From the NCBI RefSeq assembly GCF_021168555.1, contig NZ_JAJOZS010000001.1, forward strand, positions 62,001-126,000: DNA of 64,000 nt, given 5' to 3'. The translations under genes and the position numbers were made by a program. Shown in pieces: positions 1 to 10,250 of the stretch. Origin of the DNA: Stenotrophomonas sp. MMGLT7 (lineage in GTDB: Bacteria; Pseudomonadota; Gammaproteobacteria; Xanthomonadales; Xanthomonadaceae). Numbering within the stretch: the stretch's first letter is position 1; each line of letters begins with the position of its first letter. The notes below the pieces were generated by a model. The model was given only the letters and a program-made list of their open reading frames with translations. It ran no database searches and had not been told where the DNA came from.

Positions 1-221
1 TGGTGTTCATCCCCGCGGTGGGCGAGTTCGTGATCCCGGACCTGCTCGGCGGGCCGGGCGCGCTGACCATCGGCCGGGTGCTGTGGACCGAGTTCTTCAC
101 CAACCGCGACTGGCCGCTGGCCTCGGCGGTGGCGATCGCCATGCTGCTGCTGATCGTGATCCCGACGCTGGTGTTCGAGTACATCGAGAACCGGCGCGAG
201 CAGCGCGAGGCCGAGGCATGA
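1..221 (+). CDS. potH: Putrescine ABC transporter permease PotH, C-terminal fragment
   Basis: Only the last 73 or so codons are inside the window; the 5' part lies off the left edge. The fragment carries the GEFVIPDLLGGP stretch and a final hydrophobic helix followed by a charged tail, matching the end of PotH, one of two inner-membrane permeases of the PotFGHI putrescine importer. Its TGA overlaps the ATG of the next gene (ATGA), as expected for potH-potI translational coupling. Confidence 0.9.
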   Translation, partial: VFIPAVGEFVIPDLLGGPGALTIGRVLWTEFFTNRDWPLASAVAIAMLLLIVIPTLVFEYIENRREQREAEA

Positions 222-1030
222 ACCGGCGCGCATGGTGGCTGTGGGCGGTGATCGCCGGCGGCTATGCGTTCCTGTACGTGCCGATCGTGTCGGTGATCGT
301 CTACTCGTTCAGCGCCTCGCGCCTGGCCACGGTCTGGGGCGGCTTCTCGCTGCGCTGGTACGGCGAGCTGTTCGGCAACCAGCAGATCCTCGATGCGCTC
401 GGGCGCAGCCTGCTGATCTCGGCCACCGCGGCCACCGCGTCGGTGTTCATCGGCACCGCGAGCGGCATGGCGCTGTCGCGCTTCGGCCGCTTCCCCGGGC
501 GCGGGCTGCTGAGCCTGATGAACTCCGCGCCGATGGTGATGCCCGACGTCATCCTCGGCCTGTCCTCGCTGCTGCTGTTCGTGGCCCTGCAGCAGATGTT
601 CGGCTGGCCGCAGCGCGGCATGGGCACGATCACCCTGGCGCACATCACCCTGACCACCTGCTACGTCACCGTGGTGGTGCGTTCGCGCCTGACCCTGCTC
701 GACCGCAGCCTGGAGGAGGCGGCGATGGACCTGGGCGCGCGGCCGTGGCGGGTGTTCTTCCTGATCACGCTGCCGCTGATCGCGCCGGCGCTGCTGGCCG
801 GCTGGCTGCTCGCGTTCACGCTGTCGCTGGACGACCTGGTGATCGCCAGCTTCACCTCCGGCCCCGGATCGACCACCCTGCCGATGCTGATCTATTCCAA
901 GGTCAAGCTCGGCATCACGCCGGAGATCAACGCGCTGGCGACGCTGATCATCAGCGTGGTCGCCATCGGCGTGATCATCGCCGGCCTGGTCATGCACCGG
1001 GTCGAGAAAAAGCGCGAGCAGGAAACGTAG
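218..1030 (+). CDS. potI: Putrescine ABC transporter permease PotI
   Basis: A 270-residue inner-membrane permease with about six hydrophobic segments. The permease EAA loop that contacts the ATPase is visible as EEAAMDLGARPWRVFFLI at about residues 167-184. It should pair with PotH to form the channel of the PotFGHI importer. The start at 218 is chosen because it overlaps the potH stop by four bases and gives the normal family length; the frame is open further upstream (ATG at 83), but that would overlap potH extensively. PotH context makes putrescine the best substrate guess; spermidine PotC is the main alternative. Confidence 0.92.
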   Translation: MNRRAWWLWAVIAGGYAFLYVPIVSVIVYSFSASRLATVWGGFSLRWYGELFGNQQILDALGRSLLISATAATASVFIGTASGMALSRFGRFPGRGLLSLMNSAPMVMPDVILGLSSLLLFVALQQMFGWPQRGMGTITLAHITLTTCYVTVVVRSRLTLLDRSLEEAAMDLGARPWRVFFLITLPLIAPALLAGWLLAFTLSLDDLVIASFTSGPGSTTLPMLIYSKVKLGITPEINALATLIISVVAIGVIIAGLVMHRVEKKREQET

Positions 1031-1043
1031 CCGCAAGGTTTTT

Positions 1044-1170
1044 CCTTCTCCCGCGTGCGGGGGAAGGTGCCCGAAGGGCGGATGGGGGACGCCTGGAGCA
1101 TGGGGAAGTCACAGCAAAAGCTTCCCCCATCCGGCGCTGCGCGCCACCTTCCCCCGCAAGCGGGAGAAGG
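1044..1170. repeat. Long inverted intergenic repeat
   Basis: The interval holds two arms of about 47 bases that are near-exact reverse complements. Each starts with CCTTCTCCCGC and runs through GGGGGAAGGTG to a GGATGGGGG end; they are separated by about 30 bases. It lies directly after potI and could fold into a large hairpin in either transcript. A related element is at 11162-11333, so this is a dispersed family rather than a gene-specific terminator. No coding potential is supported. Confidence 0.75.
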
Positions 1171-1256
1171 GCACGTCCAGCGGTGCTAGAGTTCCGCCGG
1201 TGCCTGCCGCGGCCGCGGCCGCGCAGGCTTACGTCTTCTCCCAAGGGAAACGCACG

Positions 1257-3731
1257 ATGCATCTCCACCGCAACCTCTGGTCAGCGGCGCTTGCCGTGAC
1301 CGCCGCCACGCTGCTGGCAAGCTCGCCGGCCCACGCCGGCTACGACACGCCGCCGGAACACCTGCTCAAGGTGCTCAAGGCGCCGCCGCCGCCGCTGCCC
1401 AGCGTGGATCCCAGCGGCCAGCGCATTCTGCTGACCACCAGCCAGACCTATCCGTCCATCGAGCGCGTGGCGCGGCCGTACCTCAAGCTGGCCGGCGTGC
1501 GCCTGGAGCCGCACAACCGCAGCCGCCACGACACCCGCGCCGGCTACGGCATTCCCGCCTGCGTGGCCGATTTCACCCTGGTGGACATCGCCAGCGGCAG
1601 GGAAACCAGGGTGCCGCTGCCGGCCGGTGCCTGTGCCGGCCCGGCGCAGTGGTCGCCCGACGGCCAGCGCTTCGCCTTCCAGAACGCCGCGGCCGAATCG
1701 GTGGAACTGTGGATCGGCGATGCCGCCAGCGGCCGGATCCGCAAGGTGCCGGACGTGCGCTTGAACCCGATCTTCGACAGCACCGTGCAGTGGCTGGACG
1801 GCAGCAGGACCCTGCTGGTCAAGCGCGTGCCGGCCAACCAGGGCCCGGCCCCGGCGGACAACAGCGTGCCGTCCAGCCCCGACATCCAGCAGGCGCTGGG
1901 CGGGCAGGGCGAGAGCAGCACCTACGAGGCGCGCGACCTGCTGGCCAGCGATCACGACGAAGCGCTGTTCGCCTACTACGGCACCTCGCAGCTGGCGGTG
2001 GTCGATGCCGCCTCCGGCAGCGTGCGCGACGTCGGCCGGCCCGCGATCTACAACGGCGTCAACGCCGCCCCCGACGGCGTGCATGTGCTGACCGAGGCGA
2101 TCAAGCCGCCGTTCTCGCACACGGTGACCTATCAGCGCTTCGCCAACGACGTGGCGGTGCTGGACGTATCGAAGAACACCTCCACGCCGATCGCCTCGCT
2201 GCCGCTGGCCGACCACGTGCCGGTGCACGGCGTGCCGGAAGGTCCGCGCGCCTTCGACTGGCGCGCCACCGCGCCAGCCACGCTGGTGTGGGCCGAGGCG
2301 CTGGACAAGGGCGACTGGAACGTCACCGTTCCCGCGCGCGACCGCGTGCTGATGCTGTCGGCGCCGTTCACCGGCAAGCCGGTCGAGATCGCCCGCACCA
2401 CGCAGCGCTTCGACGGCTTCGACTGGACGGAGCAGCCGGGCGTGGCCTTCCTCAACGAGGACGACGAGAACCGCCACTGGCGCCACACCAGCATCGTCGA
2501 CATCGACGACCCCAGGCAGCCGGCCAGGGTGCTGTGGGACCTGTCCAGCGACGAGCTGTACGGCGACCCGGGCCGCTTCGTCTACCGCCGCCTGCCCAAC
2601 GGCGCCTACGTCGTGCGCCAGGACGGCGATGCCGTGTTCCTGCGCGGGCAGGGCGCATCGACGCAGGGCGACCGCCCGTTCCTCGATCGCCTGGACCTGG
2701 CTACGCTCAGGAGCGAGCGCCTGTTCCGCAGCAGTGCCGACGCCTACGAGCAGTTCCTCGGCTTCACCGCACAGCCCGGCAGGTTCCTGACCTGGCACCA
2801 GTCGGTGATCGACCCGCCCAACGCCTTCGTGCGCACGCTCGGCGCGCGCGACGACGCCGCGGCCCAGGGCGAGGCGCAGTACGCCTCCAGCACCAGCCAG
2901 CTCACCCGTCTGGCCGACCCGACCCCCGAAGTGCGGCAGATCAAGAAGCGCCTGGTGACCTACAAGCGCGCAGACGGCGTGGACCTGTCGTTCACCCTGT
3001 ACACCCCGCCGGGCTACAGGGAAGGCACGCGCCTGCCGGCGATCCTGTACGCGTATCCGGCCGACTTCGCCAGCAGCGCGCAGGCCGGGCAGGTCTCCGG
3101 CTCGCAGCAGACCTTCACCCGGCTGGCGCCGTACCGGCTGATGCTGCTGGCCGGCTACGCCATCATCGACAACGCCAGCTTCCCGATCGTCGGCGATCCC
3201 AAGACCGCCTACGACACCTATCTCGAGCAGCTCGAGGCCGATGCCAAGGCGGCGGTGGACAAGGCGGTGGAACTGGGCGTGGTGGACCGCGACCGCATCG
3301 GCGTCACCGGCCACAGCCACGGCGCGCTGATGACCGCCAACCTGATCGCCCACACCGACCTGTTCCGTGCCGGCGTGGCCACCAGCGGCTCGTACAACAA
3401 GACGCTGACCCCGTTCGGCTTCCAGAACGAACGCCGCTCGGTGTGGCAGGCGCAGGACGTCTACATCAAGGCCTCGCCGTTCTTCTACGCCGACCGGATC
3501 AAGCGGCCGCTGCTGCTGGTCCACGGCGAGGACGATGCCAACCCCGGCACCGAGCCCATCCAGTCGCGCAAGCTGTTCCAGGCCATCCGCGGCAACGGCG
3601 GCACCACCCGCCTGGTGATGCTGCCCAACGAGCCGCACTGGTACACCGCGCTGGAGTCCAACCAGCAGCTGGTCTACGAGATGCTGGGCTGGTTCGATAC
3701 CTACGTGAAGAACGCACCGGCGAAGAAGTAG
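1257..3731 (+). CDS. Secreted S9 family serine peptidase (glutamyl-endopeptidase type)
   Basis: An 824-residue protein with a cleavable signal peptide (hydrophobic stretch to SPAHA at about residue 22), then a beta-propeller-like region and a C-terminal alpha/beta-hydrolase domain. The catalytic triad is visible: Ser in GHSHG (about residue 686), Asp in HGEDDANPG (about 759) and His in NEPHWYT (about 795). The C-terminal block around SGSYNKTLTPFGFQNERR closely resembles plant chloroplast glutamyl endopeptidase and its bacterial relatives (S9D), so cleavage after Glu is likely. It probably acts in the periplasm. The ATG at 1257 is preceded by AAGGGAAA and puts the signal peptide at the N terminus; the open frame upstream to 1200 lacks both. 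It stands alone, with no operon partner. Confidence 0.88.
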   Translation: MHLHRNLWSAALAVTAATLLASSPAHAGYDTPPEHLLKVLKAPPPPLPSVDPSGQRILLTTSQTYPSIERVARPYLKLAGVRLEPHNRSRHDTRAGYGIPACVADFTLVDIASGRETRVPLPAGACAGPAQWSPDGQRFAFQNAAAESVELWIGDAASGRIRKVPDVRLNPIFDSTVQWLDGSRTLLVKRVPANQGPAPADNSVPSSPDIQQALGGQGESSTYEARDLLASDHDEALFAYYGTSQLAVVDAASGSVRDVGRPAIYNGVNAAPDGVHVLTEAIKPPFSHTVTYQRFANDVAVLDVSKNTSTPIASLPLADHVPVHGVPEGPRAFDWRATAPATLVWAEALDKGDWNVTVPARDRVLMLSAPFTGKPVEIARTTQRFDGFDWTEQPGVAFLNEDDENRHWRHTSIVDIDDPRQPARVLWDLSSDELYGDPGRFVYRRLPNGAYVVRQDGDAVFLRGQGASTQGDRPFLDRLDLATLRSERLFRSSADAYEQFLGFTAQPGRFLTWHQSVIDPPNAFVRTLGARDDAAAQGEAQYASSTSQLTRLADPTPEVRQIKKRLVTYKRADGVDLSFTLYTPPGYREGTRLPAILYAYPADFASSAQAGQVSGSQQTFTRLAPYRLMLLAGYAIIDNASFPIVGDPKTAYDTYLEQLEADAKAAVDKAVELGVVDRDRIGVTGHSHGALMTANLIAHTDLFRAGVATSGSYNKTLTPFGFQNERRSVWQAQDVYIKASPFFYADRIKRPLLLVHGEDDANPGTEPIQSRKLFQAIRGNGGTTRLVMLPNEPHWYTALESNQQLVYEMLGWFDTYVKNAPAKK

Positions 3732-3751
3732 GCGGCCGGCAAGCGGAGAGG

Positions 3752-3784
3752 GCAAGGGCGTGGCCGACGAGGTCACGCCCTTGC
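3752..3784 (+). terminator. Hairpin after the S9 peptidase gene, possible terminator
   Basis: GCAAGGGCGTG and CACGCCCTTGC form a perfect 11-bp stem with an 11-base loop, 20 bases after the peptidase stop. No U-tract follows, so intrinsic termination is uncertain; it may only stabilise the mRNA 3' end. Confidence 0.45.
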
Positions 3785-3921
3785 TGCATCCCCGTTCCGA
3801 AGCGTGCGGGGCCGCAGGCCGGAAGCGAACCCGGCTGCGTTTCCAGTCGCCGTTCCCCCGGATGATCGACACCTTGTCGGCCCTGTCCAGGTGAGGAGTC
3901 TCTTCCGTGGCGATGAAACCT

Positions 3922-3944
3922 ACCAACAGTAGGTTACTATTGGT
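3922..3944. promoter_or_regulatory. Palindromic operator, probable TetR site
   Basis: ACCAACAGTA and TACTATTGGT form a 23-bp dyad with a 3-base centre and one mismatch. It lies 33 bases upstream of the flavoprotein gene at 3977, in an otherwise GC-rich gap where AT-rich bases mark a promoter-like segment. The TetR-family gene two positions downstream is the obvious candidate to bind it. Confidence 0.6.
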
Positions 3945-3976
3945 AAGTAATCATTCTGCACCGGAGACCATCGACC

Positions 3977-4573
3977 ATGCATGCACTCATCGTCCTCGCC
4001 CATCCCGACCGGGGATCGCTTACCCATGCCGTTTCCGCCCAGGTGGCACAGGGAATTGCCGCATCCAGTCCCCGGCATTCCTTCGAGATCGCCGACCTCG
4101 CGGCCGAGGGCTTCGATCCGAGATTCGGCCAGGCCGACATGGCGCTGTTCCGCAGGCAGGCCGGGCCGCCGCCGGATGTCGCCGCCGAGCATGCCCGGAT
4201 CGACCGGGCCGACGCGCTGGTGCTGGTGTATCCGGTCTACTGGTGGTCGTTCCCCGGGTTGTTGAAGGGATGGATCGACCGGGTGTTCAGCAACGGCTGG
4301 GCCTATGCCGAAGAAGCGGACGGCAAGCTGGTGAAGAAACTGCAGCGCCTCCAGGTGCATCTCATCGCCATCGGCGGGGCCGATCAGCAGACCATGACCC
4401 GGCATGGCTACCGTGAAGCCATGAAAACGCAGATGGACCATGGGATATTCGACTATTGCGGCGCGCATGTCGCGACATCCGAGCTGTTGCTCGCCTCGGA
4501 CGCCGGATTCCCGGCCTCCCATCTCGATGCCGCACATGCGATCGGGCGCAGAATCTTCGCCTCACGGCCTTGA
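3977..4573 (+). CDS. NAD(P)H:quinone oxidoreductase-like flavodoxin-fold protein
   Basis: A 198-residue protein of the flavodoxin-like fold family that includes NQO1, MdaB and Kef ancillary subunits. Visible family features are the N-terminal strand and phosphate loop (ALIVLAHPDRGSL, residues 3-15) and the VYPVYWWSFPGLLKGWIDRV block (about residues 77-96), which contributes the FMN/FAD pocket. It probably reduces quinones or other electrophiles by two electrons in the cytosol. It is followed after 18 bases by a TetR gene and preceded by a palindrome, so an inducible detoxification pair is likely. The exact substrate cannot be read from the sequence. Confidence 0.82.
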   Translation: MHALIVLAHPDRGSLTHAVSAQVAQGIAASSPRHSFEIADLAAEGFDPRFGQADMALFRRQAGPPPDVAAEHARIDRADALVLVYPVYWWSFPGLLKGWIDRVFSNGWAYAEEADGKLVKKLQRLQVHLIAIGGADQQTMTRHGYREAMKTQMDHGIFDYCGAHVATSELLLASDAGFPASHLDAAHAIGRRIFASRP

Positions 4574-4591
4574 TCCAGAGAGAAGCGAACC

Positions 4592-5194
4592 ATGACGATC
4601 CCTTCGGCCGGCAGGACGCCACGCTCGCGCCTGCCACGGGAAGAACGAACGCGTCAGCTTCTGGATGTCGCCTGGAAACTGGTCGGCGACGGGGGCACGG
4701 ACGTGTTGACGCTCGGGCGGCTTGCCGAGGAAGCCGGCGTCACCAAGCCGGTGGTCTATGACCATTTCGGCACGCGCAATGGGCTGCTGGCCGCGCTCTA
4801 CCAGGATTTCGATGCGCGCCAGACCGCGATCATCGACGGCGCCATCGCGGCCAGCAGGCAGACCTTGAAGGACAAGGCACGCGTCATCGCATCGGGCTAC
4901 GTCGATTGCGTGCTGACACAAGGTCGGGAGATTCCCGGCGTCCTTGCCGCACTGAACGGATCCCCGCAGCTGGCCGCCTTGAAGAAGCAGTACCAACAGG
5001 TCTTCATCGAGAAGTGCCGGGACATCCTTGCGCCTTTCGCCGGGCCGAAGGGCATTGCAACGGCGAGCCTGTGGGCGATGCTCGGCGCGGCCGACGCATT
5101 GTCGGACGCGGCCGTGGCCGGAGACATCGGCGTGGAGGATGCACGGGACGAACTGCTCGAGACCATCCTGGCCATGGTCAGGCGCAGCAAGTGA
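4592..5194 (+). CDS. TetR/AcrR family transcriptional regulator
   Basis: A 200-residue regulator. The N-terminal helix-turn-helix (about residues 17-62) includes LGRLAEEAGVTKPVVYDHFG, the characteristic TetR recognition segment; the C-terminal helices form the ligand pocket. It probably represses its own two-gene operon by binding the dyad at 3922-3944, with release on binding a quinone or similar inducer; the ligand is inferred only from the neighbouring reductase. Confidence 0.85.
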   Translation: MTIPSAGRTPRSRLPREERTRQLLDVAWKLVGDGGTDVLTLGRLAEEAGVTKPVVYDHFGTRNGLLAALYQDFDARQTAIIDGAIAASRQTLKDKARVIASGYVDCVLTQGREIPGVLAALNGSPQLAALKKQYQQVFIEKCRDILAPFAGPKGIATASLWAMLGAADALSDAAVAGDIGVEDARDELLETILAMVRRSK

Positions 5195-5370
5195 GCACCC
5201 CGGCCACTGCGCGGCAGCGCCTGCAGGACGGCGCAGGTCGGCCCCACGCGGCCGCCGCGCGCAGGGCCGGCTGGCAGAGGCACCGGCCGACCTGACTTGT
5301 TGCAGGGGCTTCGCGGTGCATGCTGCATTGCGGCTCGACCGCCAGACGGTGGCGCCGCTAGGCTCGGGCC

Positions 5371-6894
5371 ATGGCGACCGATCCCCGCAGCACTACCGTA
5401 GACGGCATCCTGAGCCGCAGTGCGGCGCGCTTTCCCGGGCGCATCGCGCTGCGCTTCGAGGAGCGTGCCTGGAGCTATCGCGAGCTCGACGATGCGGTGA
5501 GCCGGGCCGCCGCCCATCTGCTCGGGCTCGGGCTGGCGCATGGCGACCGGGTCGCCGCCTTCGGTGCCAACTCCGATGCCTACGCACTCGGCTTCCTCGC
5601 CTGCGCCCGCGCGGGCCTGGTGCACGTGCCGATCAACTATGCGCTGCGCGGCCAGGAACTGTCGTACCTGGTCGAGCAGTCCGGCGCGCGCGCGGCGCTG
5701 GTCGATCCGGCACTGGCGCAGGCGTTCGCGCCGGTTGCCGGGGCGGCTTCGCTCGAACATGTGGTCGCGTTGCGCGACGGTCCCGATGCATTGCTCGAAC
5801 GTGCGCGCGACGGCGTGCCGCCATCGCTGGACGGGGCCGTCGGTGGCGACGACCTGGCGCAGCTGCTGTACACCTCCGGCACCACGTCGCGGCCCAAGGG
5901 CGCGATGATGACCCACGGCGCGCTGGTGCACGAATACGTCTCGGCGATCGTCGCCCTGGGCCTGCACCGGGACGACGCGCCGCTGATCTGCATGCCGCTC
6001 TACCACTCCGCGGCCATGCACGTGTTCCTGCTGCCGTACCTGGCGGTGGGCGCGAACGTGCGGCTGCTGGCGTCGCCCGACATCCCGAAGATCCTCGAGC
6101 ACATCGAATCGGAACGGATCGGCTCGCTGTTCCTGGCGCCGACCGTGTGGGTGCCGATGGCCAGCCATCCGGACCTGGAGCGGCGCGACCTGTCGTCCCT
6201 GCGCAAGGCGCAGTACGGCGCCTCGATCATGCCGGTGACCGTGCTCGAACGGCTGCGCGCGCGCCTGCCCAACGCGGGCTTCTACAACTGCTTCGGCCAG
6301 TCCGAGATCGGTCCGCTGGCGACCGTGCTTGAGCCGGACGAGCATGCCGAGCGGCCGGCATCCTGCGGACGGCCGGTGCTGTTCGTGCAGGCGAGGGTGG
6401 TGGACGAGCACGGGCGCGATGCCGCCGACGACCAGCCCGGGGAAATCCTCTACCGCTCGCCGCAGCTGTGCCGCGGCTACTGGAACGATGCGGACGCCAC
6501 CGCCGAGGCCTTCCGCGACGGCTGGTTCCACTCCGGCGACCTGGTGGTCCGCGATGCGCAGGGCTACATCACGGTGGTGGACCGGATCAAGGACGTCATC
6601 AATACCGGCGGCGTGCTGGTCGCCTCGCGCGAGGTGGAGGATGCCATCTATACCCATCCGGCCGTGGCCGAGGTGGCGGTGATCGGCACCCCGGACCCGC
6701 GCTGGATCGAGGCGGTGACCGCGGTGGTGGTGCTGCGCGAGGACGCCGCGCCGGTATCCACCGAGGACATCGTCGCCCACGTCAAGGGATTGCTGGCGCC
6801 GTTCAAGGTACCCAAGACGGTGCGCTTCGTGCAGTCGCTGCCGCGCAACCAGAGCGGCAAGCTGCTCAAGCGGGAGCTGCGCGGGACCTCGTGA
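5371..6894 (+). CDS. Acyl-CoA synthetase, AMP-binding family
   Basis: A 507-residue adenylate-forming enzyme. The P-loop-like motif YTSGTTSRPKGAMMTH is at about residues 166-181; FNCFGQSE-type motif is YNCFGQSEIGP (about 305-315); the hinge and catalytic C-terminal lysine appear in NQSGKLLKREL at the end. It activates a carboxylic acid to acyl-CoA using ATP. It resembles medium/long-chain fatty acyl-CoA synthetases of the FadD13/FadK type, but acid chain length is not readable. The ATG at 5371 has only a weak upstream TAGG. It appears monocistronic and is followed by a repeat hairpin. Confidence 0.85.
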   Translation: MATDPRSTTVDGILSRSAARFPGRIALRFEERAWSYRELDDAVSRAAAHLLGLGLAHGDRVAAFGANSDAYALGFLACARAGLVHVPINYALRGQELSYLVEQSGARAALVDPALAQAFAPVAGAASLEHVVALRDGPDALLERARDGVPPSLDGAVGGDDLAQLLYTSGTTSRPKGAMMTHGALVHEYVSAIVALGLHRDDAPLICMPLYHSAAMHVFLLPYLAVGANVRLLASPDIPKILEHIESERIGSLFLAPTVWVPMASHPDLERRDLSSLRKAQYGASIMPVTVLERLRARLPNAGFYNCFGQSEIGPLATVLEPDEHAERPASCGRPVLFVQARVVDEHGRDAADDQPGEILYRSPQLCRGYWNDADATAEAFRDGWFHSGDLVVRDAQGYITVVDRIKDVINTGGVLVASREVEDAIYTHPAVAEVAVIGTPDPRWIEAVTAVVVLREDAAPVSTEDIVAHVKGLLAPFKVPKTVRFVQSLPRNQSGKLLKRELRGTS

Positions 6895-6962
6895 CGGCCG
6901 CGTCCGGCGGACCGGGCGGGAATGGGAGTGGCCGGAGCCGTTCGGAGCTGTCCCGATCTTCC

Positions 6963-7030
6963 GTAGGAGCGACTTCAGTCGCGATGAAGCTCTACCGATA
7001 AAGCCTCATCGCGACTGAAGTCGCTCCTAC
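6963..7030. repeat. REP-like hairpin repeat
   Basis: An inverted repeat with perfect outer arms GTAGGAGCGACTTCAGTCGC and its complement, enclosing a short loop. The same outer arm starts the element at 16584-16649. This hairpin family is widespread between genes in Xanthomonadaceae. An extra partial GTCGCTCCTAC follows at 7031-7041. It sits between convergent genes (acyl-CoA synthetase and aldo/keto reductase) and could act as a bidirectional transcript end. Confidence 0.85.
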
Positions 7031-7083
7031 GTCGCTCCTACAGGGCGCTCTGCTCTCGTTCGCGCGGCCGTGGACGGCACCGC

Positions 7084-8058
<975 letters not shown>

Positions 8059-8265
8059 GCAGGAACTCCCATGATGCGATGCGGGCGTGGCCCGTCGTCC
8101 GCATTGTGCTCCTTGAGCGTGGGCGGCAAAAGCCGCCCGGGCTGCGAAGCCTGCTGGTGCGGTCCGCTTCTGCGCCGATTCTTGGTGTGTAGTGCAGCCC
8201 AAGCCTGCGAATCGTCACAGGAACCGGCCTCGCACGGCGTGCTTCGACCGGCTTGGCCGTGGTGG

Positions 8266-8298
8266 AACGCTTTACCAGCTACGCTGCGGTAAAGCGTT
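8266..8298. repeat. Hairpin in the hutU / aldo-keto reductase gap
   Basis: AACGCTTTACC and GGTAAAGCGTT form a perfect 11-bp stem with an 11-base loop; the loop-side sequence TTTTACCAGCG recurs just downstream. It lies in a 422-base gap (8059-8480) with no supported gene. It could end the hut transcript, but no T-run follows on the minus strand. Confidence 0.5.
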
Positions 8299-8480
8299 TT
8301 ACCAGCGTTGCTGTGGCGAAGCGTGTTCGCCTCGAACACTTCTGCGTTCACGCTCCTGGGCGGCGCGCCGATAGTGGGACTGGCGGGGCGGAGGCCTTCG
8401 CACCAAGCGATATAGCTGCGACCGTTCAGGCGTAAGCAATCCTGGCCCGGCGAAGGCGCCGGCTCGCCGGCGCCCGTCGT

Positions 8481-10148
8481 TCATCCCAGGATCCCCGGCA
8501 GGTCCAGGCCCTTCTCCTTCGCGCACTCGATGGCGATGGGGTAGCCGGCATCGGCATGGCGCATCACCCCGGTGGCCGGGTCGTTCCACAGCACGCGGCC
8601 GATGCGCTTGTCGGCGGTCTGGCTGCCGTCGCAGACGATGACCATGCCCGAATGCTGGGAGAAGCCCATGCCGACGCCGCCGCCATGGTGCAGCGACACC
8701 CAGGTGGCGCCGGAGGCGGTATTGAGCAGGGCGTTGAGCAGCGGCCAGTCCGACACCGCGTCCGAGCCGTCGCGCATGGACTCGGTCTCGCGGTTGGGCG
8801 AGGCCACGCTGCCCGAGTCCAGGTGGTCGCGGCCGATCACCACCGGCGCCTTCAGCTCGCCGTTGCGCACCATCTCGTTGAAGGCCAGGCCGAGGCGGTC
8901 GCGATCGCCCAGGCCGACCCAGCAGATGCGCGCCGGCAGCCCCTGGAACTTGATCCGCTCGCGCGCCATGTCCAGCCAGCGGTGCAGGTGCGGGTTGTCG
9001 GGGATCAGTTCCTTGACCTTGGCATCGGTCCTGTAGATGTCCTCCGGGTCGCCGGACAGCGCCGCCCAGCGGAACGGGCCGACGCCGCGGCAGAACAGCG
9101 GGCGGATGTAGGCCGGCACGAAGCCGGGGAAGTCGAAGGCGTTGTCCACGCCTTCCTCCAGCGCCATCTGCCGCAGGTTGTTGCCGTAGTCCACGGTCGG
9201 CACGCCGAGCGCGTGGAAGCCGAGCATGGCCTTGACGTGCACGGCCATCGAGGCGCGGGCGGCACGCTCGACCGCCTCGGGCTCGCTGGCGCGCTTTTCT
9301 TCCCACTGCTCCACGCTCCAGCCGATCGGCAGGTAGCCGTTGACCGGGTCGTGGGCGGAGGTCTGGTCGGTGAGCAGGTCCGGCTTGACGCCGCGGCGCA
9401 GCAGCTCCGGCAGGATCTGCGCGACATTGCCGAGCAGGCCCACCGAGCGCGGCGTGCCCGCCTTGCAGGACTCGTCGATCAGGCGCAGCGCCTCGTCCAG
9501 CGAATCGGTCCAGGTGTCCAGGTAGCCGGTGCGCAGGCGCATGTCGATGGACGACTTGCGGCATTCCACCGCCAGGCACGACAGCCCGGCCATCACCGCG
9601 GCCAGCGGCTGCGCGCCGCCCATGCCGCCCAGCCCGGCGGTGAATACCCACTTGCCGGAAAGGTCGCCGCCGAAGTGCTGGCGGCCCATCTCCACGAAGG
9701 TCTCGTAGGTGCCCTGGACGATGCCCTGCGCGCCGATGTAGATCCAGCTGCCGGCGGTCATCTGCCCGTACATCGCCAGGCCCTTGCGATCGAGCTCGTT
9801 GAAGTGGTCCCAGCTGGCCCAGCGCGGCACCAGGTTGGAGTTGGCGATCAGCACCCGCGGCGCGTCGGCATGGGTGCGGAACACGCCGACCGGCTTGCCG
9901 GACTGCACCAGCAGGGTCTGGTCGTCCTCCAGCCGCTTGAGCGTCTCCACGATGGTGTCGAAGGACTCCCAGTCGCGCGCGGCGCGGCCGATGCCGCCGT
10001 ACACCACCAGTTCCTGCGGGCGCTCGGCCACGTCCGGGTCGAGGTTGTTCATCAGCATGCGCAGCGGCGCCTCGGTCAGCCAGCTCCTGGCGTTGAGCGT
10101 GGTGCCGGTGGGGGCGTGGATGACGCGGTTCGGGTCCAGGCGGGTCAT
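8481..10148 (-). CDS. hutU: Urocanate hydratase
   Basis: A 555-residue enzyme that adds water to urocanate to give imidazolonepropionate, the second step of histidine degradation, with tightly bound NAD+. The NAD-binding glycine-rich motif is [17 protein letters not shown] (about residues 173-189), and length and the N-terminal [12 protein letters not shown] block match the family. It is the last gene of the leftward hutIHGU cluster, 102 bases after hutG. Regulation is likely by HutC from the operator upstream of hutI. Confidence 0.97.
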   Translation of the reverse strand: MTRLDPNRVIHAPTGTTLNARSWLTEAPLRMLMNNLDPDVAERPQELVVYGGIGRAARDWESFDTIVETLKRLEDDQTLLVQSGKPVGVFRTHADAPRVLIANSNLVPRWASWDHFNELDRKGLAMYGQMTAGSWIYIGAQGIVQGTYETFVEMGRQHFGGDLSGKWVFTAGLGGMGGAQPLAAVMAGLSCLAVECRKSSIDMRLRTGYLDTWTDSLDEALRLIDESCKAGTPRSVGLLGNVAQILPELLRRGVKPDLLTDQTSAHDPVNGYLPIGWSVEQWEEKRASEPEAVERAARASMAVHVKAMLGFHALGVPTVDYGNNLRQMALEEGVDNAFDFPGFVPAYIRPLFCRGVGPFRWAALSGDPEDIYRTDAKVKELIPDNPHLHRWLDMARERIKFQGLPARICWVGLGDRDRLGLAFNEMVRNGELKAPVVIGRDHLDSGSVASPNRETESMRDGSDAVSDWPLLNALLNTASGATWVSLHHGGGVGMGFSQHSGMVIVCDGSQTADKRIGRVLWNDPATGVMRHADAGYPIAIECAKEKGLDLPGILG

Positions 10149-10250
10149 GCGGGGTTCCTCTTCAGAGAGTCCGCACGCGCGGTGCGGGGCATTGCGAAGG
10201 ATGGCATCCGGCGGAACGCGAGGTGCGGCCGCCGGCGCGGGACATGCGGT

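Noticed and set aside
1281-3926. An 881-codon frame antisense to the S9 peptidase
   Set aside because: His/Gln/Arg-rich low-complexity translation opposite an intact, motif-bearing gene; no family features.
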